In this document: positions 9,372 through 16,878 of the stretch, piece by piece
Layout of the letters: the number at the start of each line of letters is the position of its first letter
Numbering within the stretch: the first letter of the stretch is position 1
Assembly: GCF_000383955.1 (NCBI RefSeq)
Contig: NZ_KB913013.1
Coordinates: 3,491,694 to 3,555,693, forward strand
Direction: 5' to 3'
DNA length: 64,000 nt
Source: Rudanella lutea DSM 19387
Lineage (GTDB): Bacteria; Bacteroidota; Bacteroidia; Cytophagales; Spirosomataceae
Made by a program: the position numbers and the translations under genes
The notes under the pieces: model-generated
Seen by the model: the letters and a program-made list of their open reading frames with translations, nothing else
Database searches by the model: none
Told to the model about the DNA's origin: nothing

Positions 9372-10343
9372 ATGAAAAAATATTTCAATATACTTTTAGT
9401 TTTTGCGTTGGGAATGGTCCTGACGTCATGTTTGAAGGACACCATCACGCTGGACCCCGACAAGTCGACCAACGTGATTGAGTTCAAGAATCCGTCGAGT
9501 TTTGTGTCGCCGTACGGTAGCAAGTATGCCCTGTACACCAAGGCGTTTGATTTGGCCCCCGAAAATAGCTACACCGTTACGGTAAGCTATTCGGGCGCGC
9601 AGGTGGCTCCCGAAGATATCGCCGTAACACTCGGTATCGACGAGCCGGCCATTAAGCAGTACAACACCGAACAAAGCACGGCGTATGAACTGATTCCGGC
9701 TTCGTTGTACACCCTTCCTACATCGGCAACGATTCGGAAAGGCGAGCGTACGGCCGATGTCGTGCTGAAGTTCAAAAGCAACAACTTCGATTTCAGCAAG
9801 AACTACGTGCTGCCGCTTCAGATCAAATCGGCCTCAACAGGTACCGTTAGCGGTAACTTCGGCACGATTCTGCTGAGCGTAAACGCCAAGAACAAGTACG
9901 ACGGCGTTTATACCGTGAAAGGAACGATGGTCGACGTAACGAACGCTGCCTTTAAGCACCTGACCGAAGTAGGTCAGCCGCTGGAGTACTCGCTCGAAAC
10001 GATCTCGGCCACCAAGTGCGCCATCGTTGACCGGGAGTATGGCATCGGCGCTCCGGCACACGTGTTCTGGACAGGTACCGGTATCAGCTACTACGGCAGC
10101 TTCGGTGCGGTGGTTGAATTTGACCCGGCTACGGACAAGGTTGTAGCGATCACTAACTTCTACGGTCAGCCCGCGGGTAACACCCGTTCGGGTCGTCTGG
10201 ATCCATCGGGTGCCAACAAATACGACCCAGCGGCAAAAACCATCAGCCTGAACTACTTCATGGTTCAGCCAAGCGTGGTAGCCGCTGCCCCCAACGTTCG
10301 GACTACCTGGAAAGAGACGCTGACGTTCTCGCATCCTCGCTAA
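9372..10343 (+). CDS. DUF1735 (BT_3987-type) surface lipoprotein
   Basis: A 323-residue lipoprotein with lipobox LTSC (Cys20). The middle section (VTVSYSGAQVAPEDIAVTL, then TLPTSATIRKGERTADVVLKF and YVLPLQIKSASTGTVSGNFG) is the immunoglobulin-like DUF1735 domain usually found as a surface glycan- or ligand-binding protein in SusCD operons. The C-terminal 150 residues hold a second beta-rich domain (YDGVYTVKGTMVDVTN onward). As the third gene of the operon it probably adds ligand capture on the surface. The ligand is unknown. Confidence 0.88.
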   Translation: MKKYFNILLVFALGMVLTSCLKDTITLDPDKSTNVIEFKNPSSFVSPYGSKYALYTKAFDLAPENSYTVTVSYSGAQVAPEDIAVTLGIDEPAIKQYNTEQSTAYELIPASLYTLPTSATIRKGERTADVVLKFKSNNFDFSKNYVLPLQIKSASTGTVSGNFGTILLSVNAKNKYDGVYTVKGTMVDVTNAAFKHLTEVGQPLEYSLETISATKCAIVDREYGIGAPAHVFWTGTGISYYGSFGAVVEFDPATDKVVAITNFYGQPAGNTRSGRLDPSGANKYDPAAKTISLNYFMVQPSVVAAAPNVRTTWKETLTFSHPR

Positions 10344-10385
10344 GAGAAGCCTAAACCGAACGGGCCTTTGTTCGTTCGGGTAGCA

Positions 10386-10424
10386 CAAAGCCGTGCCGGA
10401 AAACTCCCGGCACGGCTTTGTTTG
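10386..10424 (+). terminator. Strong terminator of the susCD operon
   Basis: A 14-bp perfect stem (10386-10399 with 10407-10420, CAAAGCCGTGCCGG) with a seven-base loop, followed by a T-rich tail, ends the three-gene operon. Confidence 0.88.
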
Positions 10425-10511
10425 TTTAGCACAGAAGAGGACTTTTGTGTTTTGTTCTGGGAGCATTACTCCACTGTACCGAAAGTGCCCCCACTAATCA
10501 AACAGCTAAAG

Positions 10512-11330
10512 ATGACGAACACCCCGCGAATCAGTATTATCGGCTTAGGGTGGCTGGGTTTGCCATTGGCGCAGGCTCTGTTGCAAAAAGGCTATTCGGT
10601 AAAAGGCAGTACCAGTACCCCCGAAAAAGAGTCTTCGCTACAGCGTAGCGGGTACGATGCCGTGGTTATGGCGCTCGAACCAGCGCCGAAGGGTAACTTG
10701 TCCTACTTGCTGGAAGCCGATGTGCTGGTGGTGAATGTGCCGCCCAAAGCCGGCAAAATGGGTGATGCGTTCCACCCGGAACAGATGCGGCACCTGGCTG
10801 ATGCCGTCGCGGCATCAGCCGTGCGGTGGGTGCTTTATGTCAGTTCAACTTCGGTGTACCCCGAGCTGAATCGGGAGGTAGTCGAAACGGATGTACAAAC
10901 CCCCGACGAATCGGCGGCTCCGGCGCTGTTGCAGGCCGAGCAGATCTGGCAATCGCTCCAGACCGATTCTTTCCAGGTCACCATCCTGCGCTGTGGGGGC
11001 CTCATGGGCTACGAGCGACAGGCGGGTAAATACGTAGCGGGTCGTACGGTCGATAGTGGGGCTGTGCGGGTCAACTACATACACCGCGATGATGCCGTGG
11101 GGTTGCTGGTAGCCGTGCTCGAGCAGGGGCTTACGGGCGTGTACAATGTGGTAGCTCCGCAGCACCCGACCCGCGCCGAGGTATATGCGGCTAGTTGCCA
11201 AAAACACGGCTATGCCTTGCCGCAGCTGGTTGAGCCAGAGTCTCCGTTGCCCTTCAAACTGGTTTCGTCGGCCAAACTGATTGCTCAGACGGGATACTCG
11301 TTTAGTTACCCTGATCCCCGATTATTCTGA
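10512..11330 (+). CDS. NAD(P)-dependent epimerase/dehydratase-like protein (YeeZ-like)
   Basis: A 272-residue Rossmann protein opening ISIIGLGWLGLPLAQALL, a GxGxxG nucleotide-binding loop of the 6-phosphogluconate-dehydrogenase-like style seen in YeeZ-type short-chain proteins. It continues with VLYVSSTSVYPE and a late INYIHRDDAVGLL-type block (VNYIHRDDA), as in extended SDR epimerases. The ATG at 10512 is preferred because the upstream open frame runs through the previous operon's terminator and the glycine motif sits right after this ATG. It probably acts on a nucleotide-sugar or similar substrate in the cytoplasm; the exact reaction is not known. Confidence 0.88.
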   Translation: MTNTPRISIIGLGWLGLPLAQALLQKGYSVKGSTSTPEKESSLQRSGYDAVVMALEPAPKGNLSYLLEADVLVVNVPPKAGKMGDAFHPEQMRHLADAVAASAVRWVLYVSSTSVYPELNREVVETDVQTPDESAAPALLQAEQIWQSLQTDSFQVTILRCGGLMGYERQAGKYVAGRTVDSGAVRVNYIHRDDAVGLLVAVLEQGLTGVYNVVAPQHPTRAEVYAASCQKHGYALPQLVEPESPLPFKLVSSAKLIAQTGYSFSYPDPRLF

Positions 11331-11360
11331 CAATTGGTTTAACGTGAGTTATGGAAAATG

Positions 11361-11450
11361 GCTGACGCAAAGGCCTTCGACAGGCTCAGGCTGACCTCAA
11401 ATTTGTGAGCTGCCCGTCAGCCTGAGCCTGTCGAAGGCCTTTGCGTCAGC
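11361..11450. repeat. Perfect 35-bp inverted repeat between converging genes
   Basis: Arms 11361-11395 and 11416-11450 are exact reverse complements over 35 bp, with a 20-base loop. They contain the module CCTTCGACAGGCTCAGG, known as a dispersed intergenic sequence in many genomes. The element lies between the stop at 11330 and the leftward gene ending at 11582. It has no T-tract, so it is not a simple terminator. Confidence 0.95.
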
Positions 11451-11518
11451 AACTAATTGTAAATCAGGTAGTAGAGGCCTGCGTCATCCATAATTCACGT
11501 TGGTTTAATACAGATACC

Positions 11519-11556
11519 AAAAAAGGGCCGCATCCTGATAGGAGCGGCCCTTTTTA
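11519..11556. terminator. Bidirectional terminator
   Basis: AAAAAGGGCCGC and GCGGCCCTTTTT form a stem with A-run on one side and T-run on the other. It can end the leftward barrel gene and any rightward read-through. Confidence 0.85.
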
Positions 11557-11581
11557 AGCGAAATGCAGATTGAATCGACGC

Positions 11582-12274
11582 TTACCGGCGCAAGGGCAAT
11601 TTCTGATCGCCGGGGTTGTAGTTACGGCCTACGCCGAAGTTGTAACCCAGTCCGATTGTGATCGTTTGGTTGCGCGTAACGCCGGGTGTGGTCATCACAT
11701 CGGTCAGGCCCTGCGTAAAGCGCGTGTCGATGATAAACCGCTCGCGGTTCCGCACCCGGAAGTTGAGTTGCAAGCCCGCCGTAATGCCAATGTCATAAGG
11801 CCGGGTTGAGTTGATATTGTCGAACTTATCGGCCGGAGAACCCTGCGTCGGGTCAAAATTGGCGCCCGTCCGGAAATTAACGGATGGTCCGAGCAGAATG
11901 TTAGGCCGGAAATTACCGCCATCGTTCAGGAAATAGCGGGCCGTGGGCGTGATCTCGATATAGTTGATCCGCTGGCGCGAGTTACCGTTGGTGTAGCGGG
12001 CACCGCGTTGTGAATAGAGGGCGTCGATCGCAAAACCAAAATGGCTGATGTCGCTGTACATGGCTCCTAAACCAGCCGAAAAACCGGGTAGAAATTTGGT
12101 GTCTGAAACCTGATTATTCGGAATTATCACGTCGCCACTAAATTTCGACAGATTCAGGCCCAGCCGTGGCCCGAGGCTCCACCGCTGACGCGTTTGAGCA
12201 TTGGCAGTAGCTAAGGCAATGATTATGAGCGATAACGTGAGTAATGTGCGTTGAAAAAAAGCAATCTTTTGCAT
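11582..12274 (-). CDS. Outer-membrane beta-barrel protein (porin/PorT-like family)
   Basis: A 230-residue protein starting MQKIAFFQRTLLTLSL with a signal peptide cut after ANAQ. The mature part has the alternating beta pattern of small Bacteroidota barrels (LGPRLGLNLSKFSGD, FLPGFSAGLGAMYSDI, ITAGLQLNFRVRNRERF, ITIGLGYNFG). The ATG at 12272-12274 is chosen because the in-frame extension upstream lacks signal-peptide character. It is predicted to sit in the outer membrane; no specific cargo or function can be read. It diverges from the acyl-CoA dehydrogenase gene. Confidence 0.85.
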   Translation of the reverse strand: MQKIAFFQRTLLTLSLIIIALATANAQTRQRWSLGPRLGLNLSKFSGDVIIPNNQVSDTKFLPGFSAGLGAMYSDISHFGFAIDALYSQRGARYTNGNSRQRINYIEITPTARYFLNDGGNFRPNILLGPSVNFRTGANFDPTQGSPADKFDNINSTRPYDIGITAGLQLNFRVRNRERFIIDTRFTQGLTDVMTTPGVTRNQTITIGLGYNFGVGRNYNPGDQKLPLRR

Positions 12275-12343
12275 AGTGAATTTGAATGTGTTACTGCGGG
12301 GTAAACGAGCCCACAAGATGAATGTTTGATTTTGGCCCTTCAC

Positions 12344-12374
12344 TTTCTTGAACGGTCCGGGGGGCGTACTTTTG
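12344..12374 (+). promoter_or_regulatory. Probable promoter of the acyl-CoA dehydrogenase gene
   Basis: TTTC at 12344-12347 (one mismatch to TTTG), a 19-base spacer and TACTTTTG at 12367-12374 fit the Bacteroidota promoter form. The start codon follows 40 bases later. Confidence 0.5.
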
Positions 12375-12414
12375 ACGGTTGTACAACACTACGAAGAAAT
12401 TGCATTAACAGACT

Positions 12415-13614
12415 ATGAAGCGCCCCTCCCTTTATTTTTCCGACGATCACGACCTGTTTCGGCAGAGCGTTCGGCAGTTTATTCAGACCGAAGTAGTACC
12501 CAATACCGAGGCTTGGGAGACCGCCCGGCGTATTCCGCTCTCCATTTTTGAGCGAATGGGTCAACTTGGGTATCTGGGCTTGCCATACCCCGAAGCCTAC
12601 GGGGGCTCCGACGCCGACTTCTGGTACTCGGTTGTTTTTCTGGAAGAATTGGCCCGTTGTGGCATGGGTGGGTTTACAACGGCCGTGAGTGTACACGAGT
12701 ACATGGCCGTGAATCATCTGGCTAAGGCCGGGAGCCCGGCACTGAAAGAAAAATACCTCGTGCCGGCCATTGCGGGTCAGAAAGTAGCCGCCCTTGCCAT
12801 TACTGAGCCCGATGCTGGTTCCGATGTGTCGGCTATCCGGACGGTCGCCCGCCGACAAGTCAATGCCGATACGGGGGCCGAAGAATACGTTATCAGTGGG
12901 GCCAAAACGTTTATCAGCAACGGCACCTACGGCGATTTTGTCACGCTCACGGCCCGCACCAATACCGAGGGGGCGGCCCAAAATGGACTGAGCCTGATTG
13001 TGGTCGATCTGGACAGCCCCGGCATTACCCGCACCAAGCTGAACAAAATGGGCTGGCACTCGTCGGACACGGCCGAAATTCGTTTTGATGAGGTGCGTGT
13101 GCCCGTTACCAACCTCATCGGGCAGGAAAACATGGGCTTTTACTACCTCATGGAGAGCCTGCAACTGGAGCGGCTCGTGGCGGCCATCATGGCGGTGTCG
13201 GGGGCTGATCTGGCCCTTTCGTGGACGTTGCAATACATACAGGAGCGGGAGGCTTTCGGAAAGCCTATCGGGGCATTTCAGGCCATTCGGCACAAAATAG
13301 CCGACGTGGCTACCGAAATCGAGATGGCCCGGCAGTTTGTGTACCACACCTGCTGGCTCTACACACAGGGCGAAGTGGTGGTAAAAGAATGCTCTATGGC
13401 AAAACTCTACACCTCCGAAATGCAGAAACGGGTAGTGGATACCTGCCTTCAGTTTTTTGGCGGCTACGGCTACATGGACGATTACCCCATTAGTCGGGCC
13501 TACCGCGACGCCCGCGTGGGCACCATAGCGGGTGGCTCGTCGGAAATCATGCGTGAGATTATCGCCAAAATTGTGATTGATGCCGTGGGCTACAAACGGG
13601 TGTACAAAACCTGA
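12415..13614 (+). CDS. Acyl-CoA dehydrogenase family protein
   Basis: A 399-residue flavoenzyme with all three domains: N-terminal helical (LFRQSVRQFIQTEVVPN), middle beta with the FAD/substrate motif LAITEPDAGSDVSAI, and C-terminal helical with REAFGKPIGAFQAIRHKIAD and FFGGYGYMDDYPISRAYRD. It would oxidise an acyl-CoA to the 2-enoyl-CoA and pass electrons to ETF. The usual catalytic Glu of the short/medium-chain group (YEGT motif) is replaced (TIAGGSSEIM), but a Glu in LQLERLV (about residue 252) sits where isovaleryl- and long-chain dehydrogenases carry theirs. The alignment is by eye; chain length preference is unknown. Confidence 0.94.
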   Translation: MKRPSLYFSDDHDLFRQSVRQFIQTEVVPNTEAWETARRIPLSIFERMGQLGYLGLPYPEAYGGSDADFWYSVVFLEELARCGMGGFTTAVSVHEYMAVNHLAKAGSPALKEKYLVPAIAGQKVAALAITEPDAGSDVSAIRTVARRQVNADTGAEEYVISGAKTFISNGTYGDFVTLTARTNTEGAAQNGLSLIVVDLDSPGITRTKLNKMGWHSSDTAEIRFDEVRVPVTNLIGQENMGFYYLMESLQLERLVAAIMAVSGADLALSWTLQYIQEREAFGKPIGAFQAIRHKIADVATEIEMARQFVYHTCWLYTQGEVVVKECSMAKLYTSEMQKRVVDTCLQFFGGYGYMDDYPISRAYRDARVGTIAGGSSEIMREIIAKIVIDAVGYKRVYKT

Positions 13615-13616
13615 AA

Positions 13617-13725
13617 GGGTGTAGGGTAAGTTCTTTTTTTCGACAGGATTACAGGATGTACAGGATTTTCTTCCCTAAAAATAATCCTGTACATCCTGTC
13701 GAAAAAACAAACCTGTCCTACACCC
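13617..13725. repeat. Long nested hairpin with ACAGGATT-unit arms
   Basis: Outer arms GGGTGTAGG (13617-13625) and CCTACACCC (13717-13725) enclose inner arms of TCGACAGGAT and GTACAGGATT type (about 13635-13667 with 13683-13707). The left inner arm holds an extra copy of an eight-base ACAGGAT unit. It begins three bases after the acyl-CoA dehydrogenase stop and fills most of the gap to the next gene. Similar ACAGGATT strings are dispersed in many bacterial genomes. Confidence 0.85.
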
Positions 13726-13764
13726 ACCTGAAAGACTTTCTCTCTCCAAAAACCGATTTGATGT

Positions 13765-14664
13765 ATGGAATACGCAAAAAAATGGGGCTTGTTCCGCAAC
13801 CCGGCGGTGCGGCAGGAGCTGGAACAACTCGACCCCGAACACGACTACGAACGGATGGTGCAGTTGCTGGTAGGCTATGAATTCCCGTTCGACATTACGC
13901 GGGCGCTCGAACTGGCCCTGTTTCATACCTACGCCAGCCCGAGTATTTCGGGCTTGCTGGCGCGTACGGGTGAGTTTAAGCGACGCGGGCAGCAGCGTTA
14001 CGACGATACGAGTCTGCTCATCTCGTGGTTCATGCAGGAGGGGCTCGACAGCGAGCTGGGCCGCCGGGCCATCGACCACATGAACCGGATTCATGGGGCG
14101 TATCCCATTGCCAACGACGATTACCTGCTCGTACTCTCTACGTTCGTGTTTTACCCTATCGATTGGCTGGCGAAGTACGGCTGGCGCGCGCTCACCGCCC
14201 GCGAGAAACGGGCTCTGTTTCGGTTCTGGATGGAAGCAGGTCGCCGGATGCATATTCAGAACCTGCCCGACACAATTGAGGGCTTGCGGGCCTTCACGGA
14301 TGCCTACGAGGCCACTCATTTTCGGTACACCGAGTCGAACCGGCGCATTGCCGATGCCACCGTCCGGATCGTCGAAAATTGGTTCCCGGCTCCCCTGCGG
14401 CCGCTTGTGCAACCTACTTTTGCCGCACTCATCAGCGAAAAACTACGGCAGGCCTTTGGCTACGGGAAGCCGCCCCGCCTGTTTGTGGCCCTGCTTGAGG
14501 GGGCTTTCTGGCTTCGGAAACAGCCGCTTCGATACATCACGTTTAAGCCCTACCCAACCCGCATTGACAACACCCACTACCGATCGTACAAAGCTGGCCT
14601 GCCCGAGATCGAAGCCCTGGGGCCTGCCAGCCTGCAACGGGTAATCCGACGCGAGGCTGGGTAG
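13765..14664 (+). CDS. Oxygenase MpaB family protein (DUF2236)
   Basis: A 299-residue helical protein with the block HMNRIHGAYPIANDDYLLV, followed by FYPIDWLAKYG, which are characteristic of the DUF2236/MpaB group, relatives of heme-dependent latex-clearing oxygenases and fungal MpaB. His residues in this block are candidate heme ligands (inference from the family). There is no signal peptide. It follows the acyl-CoA dehydrogenase gene across the nested hairpin, so co-transcription is uncertain. The substrate is unknown. Confidence 0.82.
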   Translation: MEYAKKWGLFRNPAVRQELEQLDPEHDYERMVQLLVGYEFPFDITRALELALFHTYASPSISGLLARTGEFKRRGQQRYDDTSLLISWFMQEGLDSELGRRAIDHMNRIHGAYPIANDDYLLVLSTFVFYPIDWLAKYGWRALTAREKRALFRFWMEAGRRMHIQNLPDTIEGLRAFTDAYEATHFRYTESNRRIADATVRIVENWFPAPLRPLVQPTFAALISEKLRQAFGYGKPPRLFVALLEGAFWLRKQPLRYITFKPYPTRIDNTHYRSYKAGLPEIEALGPASLQRVIRREAG

Positions 14665-14687
14665 AGACTACCGGCGGTCAGGTTTGG

Positions 14688-15167
14688 TTAGATCAGGTGT
14701 TCGGCTTTGAGTTCGCCCAGCACGATGAGGGTGGCGAAAGCCGTCCAGACGATAACCGGTACGGTCAGATACGCGGCCAGTTTCGAGATGGGTAACAGCT
14801 GGTAAATCACCAGCCCGGCAAACAGAATCACGATAATGTTGCCGATGAGCCCAAACCAGAGAGCTGAGATGTGCGTCAGTTTGGCAAAACCGAGTGTGTA
14901 GTAGGCGTAGGTGGCACACAGAAAAGCGAGGGCAAACAGCCACCATTGTGCCTGAGGCTGCGCCGTGGGTAGTAAAGCAGACCGAGCCACGCCGAGGAGC
15001 GCAAACAGGACAAACCAAATAATCGGGATTACGTAACCGGGTGGCTGGTACCACAGCCGGGGCGCAGTGTCGTTACCAAATTCCAGCCCGATAAATGGAG
15101 CCGGAATATTCACGACGGTCAGAATACCGTAAAAAATCAGGATGCTGCTGATAATGGTCCAGGCCAT
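14688..15167 (-). CDS. TspO/MBR-family membrane protein
   Basis: A 159-residue protein with five hydrophobic helices. The proline-containing start of helix two, WYQPPGYVIPIIWFVLFALLG, and the last helix with VPVIVWTAFATLIVLG match the TspO (peripheral benzodiazepine receptor) pattern, though the classical WxPP/PxW residues are partly diverged. ATG at 15165-15167 is preferred to a TTG nine codons upstream. It probably binds tetrapyrroles or sterol-like ligands in the inner membrane and may work in stress or porphyrin control. It converges on the MpaB-family gene with only 23 bases between stops. Confidence 0.8.
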   Translation of the reverse strand: MAWTIISSILIFYGILTVVNIPAPFIGLEFGNDTAPRLWYQPPGYVIPIIWFVLFALLGVARSALLPTAQPQAQWWLFALAFLCATYAYYTLGFAKLTHISALWFGLIGNIIVILFAGLVIYQLLPISKLAAYLTVPVIVWTAFATLIVLGELKAEHLI

Positions 15168-15309
15168 AGTGGAGTATAGGTGAGAGTAGGTCAACAGCTT
15201 TCAGATGCTATCTTATGTGCAGAAAGCCTAATAGCTGATGGTTAACGCGGTGTCAAGCAACGTGCTTTAGGAGATAACAAGCTGACAGGCAAAGAGTTTA
15301 GGTAATGGA

Positions 15310-16092
15310 TCAGGGCTTGTCGGGCTGGGGCCATCCCAGCCCCCACAGAATAAGCTGCCGTTTGTGGGGCCAGTTGGAATACTGCCGCACTAATTGCTCC
15401 GCTTCGGCTCTCTGGGCGGGGCTGGGCCGGAAGTCGCGCCGGGGTTTCTTCCCTCTTTCGGCAATGAGGATCCCGTCTTCGACCTCAACCTGTTGTACTG
15501 AGCCGTCGGCCCGGGTGCGGACACGTACCGAAATTGGCCCCTGAAAACCGGCCGATGCCTGAGCCCGCAGATATGCAGCAAACGTTTCTTTTTCCGACTG
15601 GCTCAGGTTCGTGGCAAAAAAATAGGCAAACCGGTCGGTATGGCGGTTGGCATGCGCTTCCAGGGCGGCTACGGTCTCTACGGTCTTCTGTACGGCCGAG
15701 TCGCCGGGTCCAATTTCAACGGGGAGGCCCCCGACCGCTTCGGTGTGCTGATCGGGTTGACGAAGGGGCTTTTTAGCCGGTTTCGTGTTGAAAATAAAAT
15801 ACAGGGCCACCCCCATCATCAGCAAAATGGAAGCGGCCATGGTTGTCACCCAAAGCGGGAACAGCCGTTTCTCGGTAGCCGATTCGTTGATCCGCTGGTG
15901 CAGAGCCTGCCGTAATTGCGCCGTTTGGCGGGGCAGTGAGGCACCGGTACGCTGCAAGGCTTCGAGCCCTTCGAGTGCATCGGCATAAAAGGGGTCTTCG
16001 AGCAGCAAACGCTCAACGCGGTGCCGGGCCGGGCCGTCGAGTTGGCCAGCCTGATAAGCGCGCAGTTCGTCGATAGTCAATTGATTGTTCAC
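15310..16092 (-). CDS. Membrane-anchored anti-sigma-like protein with TonB-like C-terminus
   Basis: A 260-residue protein. The cytoplasmic N-terminus (LTIDELRAYQAGQLDGPARH, RVERLLLEDPFYADALEGLE) is the short helical module typical of proteins encoded after ECF sigma factors in Bacteroidota; one membrane helix lies at about 78-101; the periplasmic end carries ISVRVRTRADGSVQQVEVED, resembling a TonB C-terminal strand pattern. The start is the GTG at 16092, which overlaps the sigma stop as GTGA, implying translational coupling. It probably holds the sigma factor inactive until a periplasmic cue. No zinc-finger His-Cys motif is present, so the anti-sigma role is inferred from position. Confidence 0.7.
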   Translation of the reverse strand: MNNQLTIDELRAYQAGQLDGPARHRVERLLLEDPFYADALEGLEALQRTGASLPRQTAQLRQALHQRINESATEKRLFPLWVTTMAASILLMMGVALYFIFNTKPAKKPLRQPDQHTEAVGGLPVEIGPGDSAVQKTVETVAALEAHANRHTDRFAYFFATNLSQSEKETFAAYLRAQASAGFQGPISVRVRTRADGSVQQVEVEDGILIAERGKKPRRDFRPSPAQRAEAEQLVRQYSNWPHKRQLILWGLGWPQPDKP

Positions 16093-16697
16093 TGGCTCAT
16101 GCAGTTTTTCAGGTTTCGGCGGCCGTTTTGCAGGAAGCTCTTCACCTGTTTCAGGTCGAAGCCGGTCAGTTCGGCCACTTCGACGTATGATTTTTCTTGT
16201 AAATAAAACAGTTCGATACACTGCCGCTGCTGCGGAGGCAGCGTTTGCAGGCATCCATTCATGCGGTTCAGGTTCTCTTCGAGATAAAACGCATCGTCAT
16301 CATCGTCCGGTTGAACAGGCAGCCGTTGCCCCGCACGCTCGTCATCGTCGGTAGGGAGCAGGCCATCGGCGGGTTCAACCACGGCCGTTTTACGGCTACG
16401 CAGTATCATGAGGCAGTAGTTGCGGGCTACGCTATGCAGCCAGCTTTTAAAATTACTTACCTCATGCCGGCGCAGGTCGTGTATCAGTTGCTCAAACAAC
16501 TGCATTACGGCATCGCGGCTTTCTTCTTCATCGCGCAGGTACTTGAAACAAACCGCGTACACCAGATCCATATGCCGCTCATACAACTCACCTAGCAGTT
16601 CCAGGTCGCCCGATTCGCGGTAGGTCGCAACATACTCGGCATCCGTTTGCGGGCGCGAAGAGGGCGAGCGAAAAGGGAGAAACCGCTTCAGAAACAT
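16089..16697 (-). CDS. ECF-type RNA polymerase sigma factor
   Basis: A 202-residue sigma-70 family protein. Region 2 is seen in MDLVYAVCFKYLRDEEESRD and SNFKSWLHSVARNYCLMILR; region 4 in LQTLPPQQRQCIELFYLQEK and YVEVAELTGFDLKQVKSFLQ with the basic end GRRNLKNC. An acidic linker (about residues 95-125, rich in Asp) joins them. It shares a GTGA overlap with the membrane protein gene downstream, its likely regulator. The target promoters are unknown; no copy of an obvious auto-promoter was recognised upstream. Confidence 0.93.
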   Translation of the reverse strand: MFLKRFLPFRSPSSRPQTDAEYVATYRESGDLELLGELYERHMDLVYAVCFKYLRDEEESRDAVMQLFEQLIHDLRRHEVSNFKSWLHSVARNYCLMILRSRKTAVVEPADGLLPTDDDERAGQRLPVQPDDDDDAFYLEENLNRMNGCLQTLPPQQRQCIELFYLQEKSYVEVAELTGFDLKQVKSFLQNGRRNLKNCMSQ

Positions 16698-16878
16698 CAG
16701 CAGGCAAGTTTATAAAGCAACCGGATGCGGGGTAAATGTACGCATTCAGTCAGTAGATGCATTGGCGTGCCAAATTCCACACGAGCCCGCACGCCAACCG
16801 ATTTGGCGGGGCATTCCATTACCGACAAACTTTCGTCAACTTTGCGGATAGGCCACTTCGTTTCCAATACCCAATCGC

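Noticed and set aside
12340-13347. A 335-codon minus-strand frame opposite the acyl-CoA dehydrogenase
   Set aside because: It covers a full-length, motif-bearing gene on the other strand and lacks any family signature.
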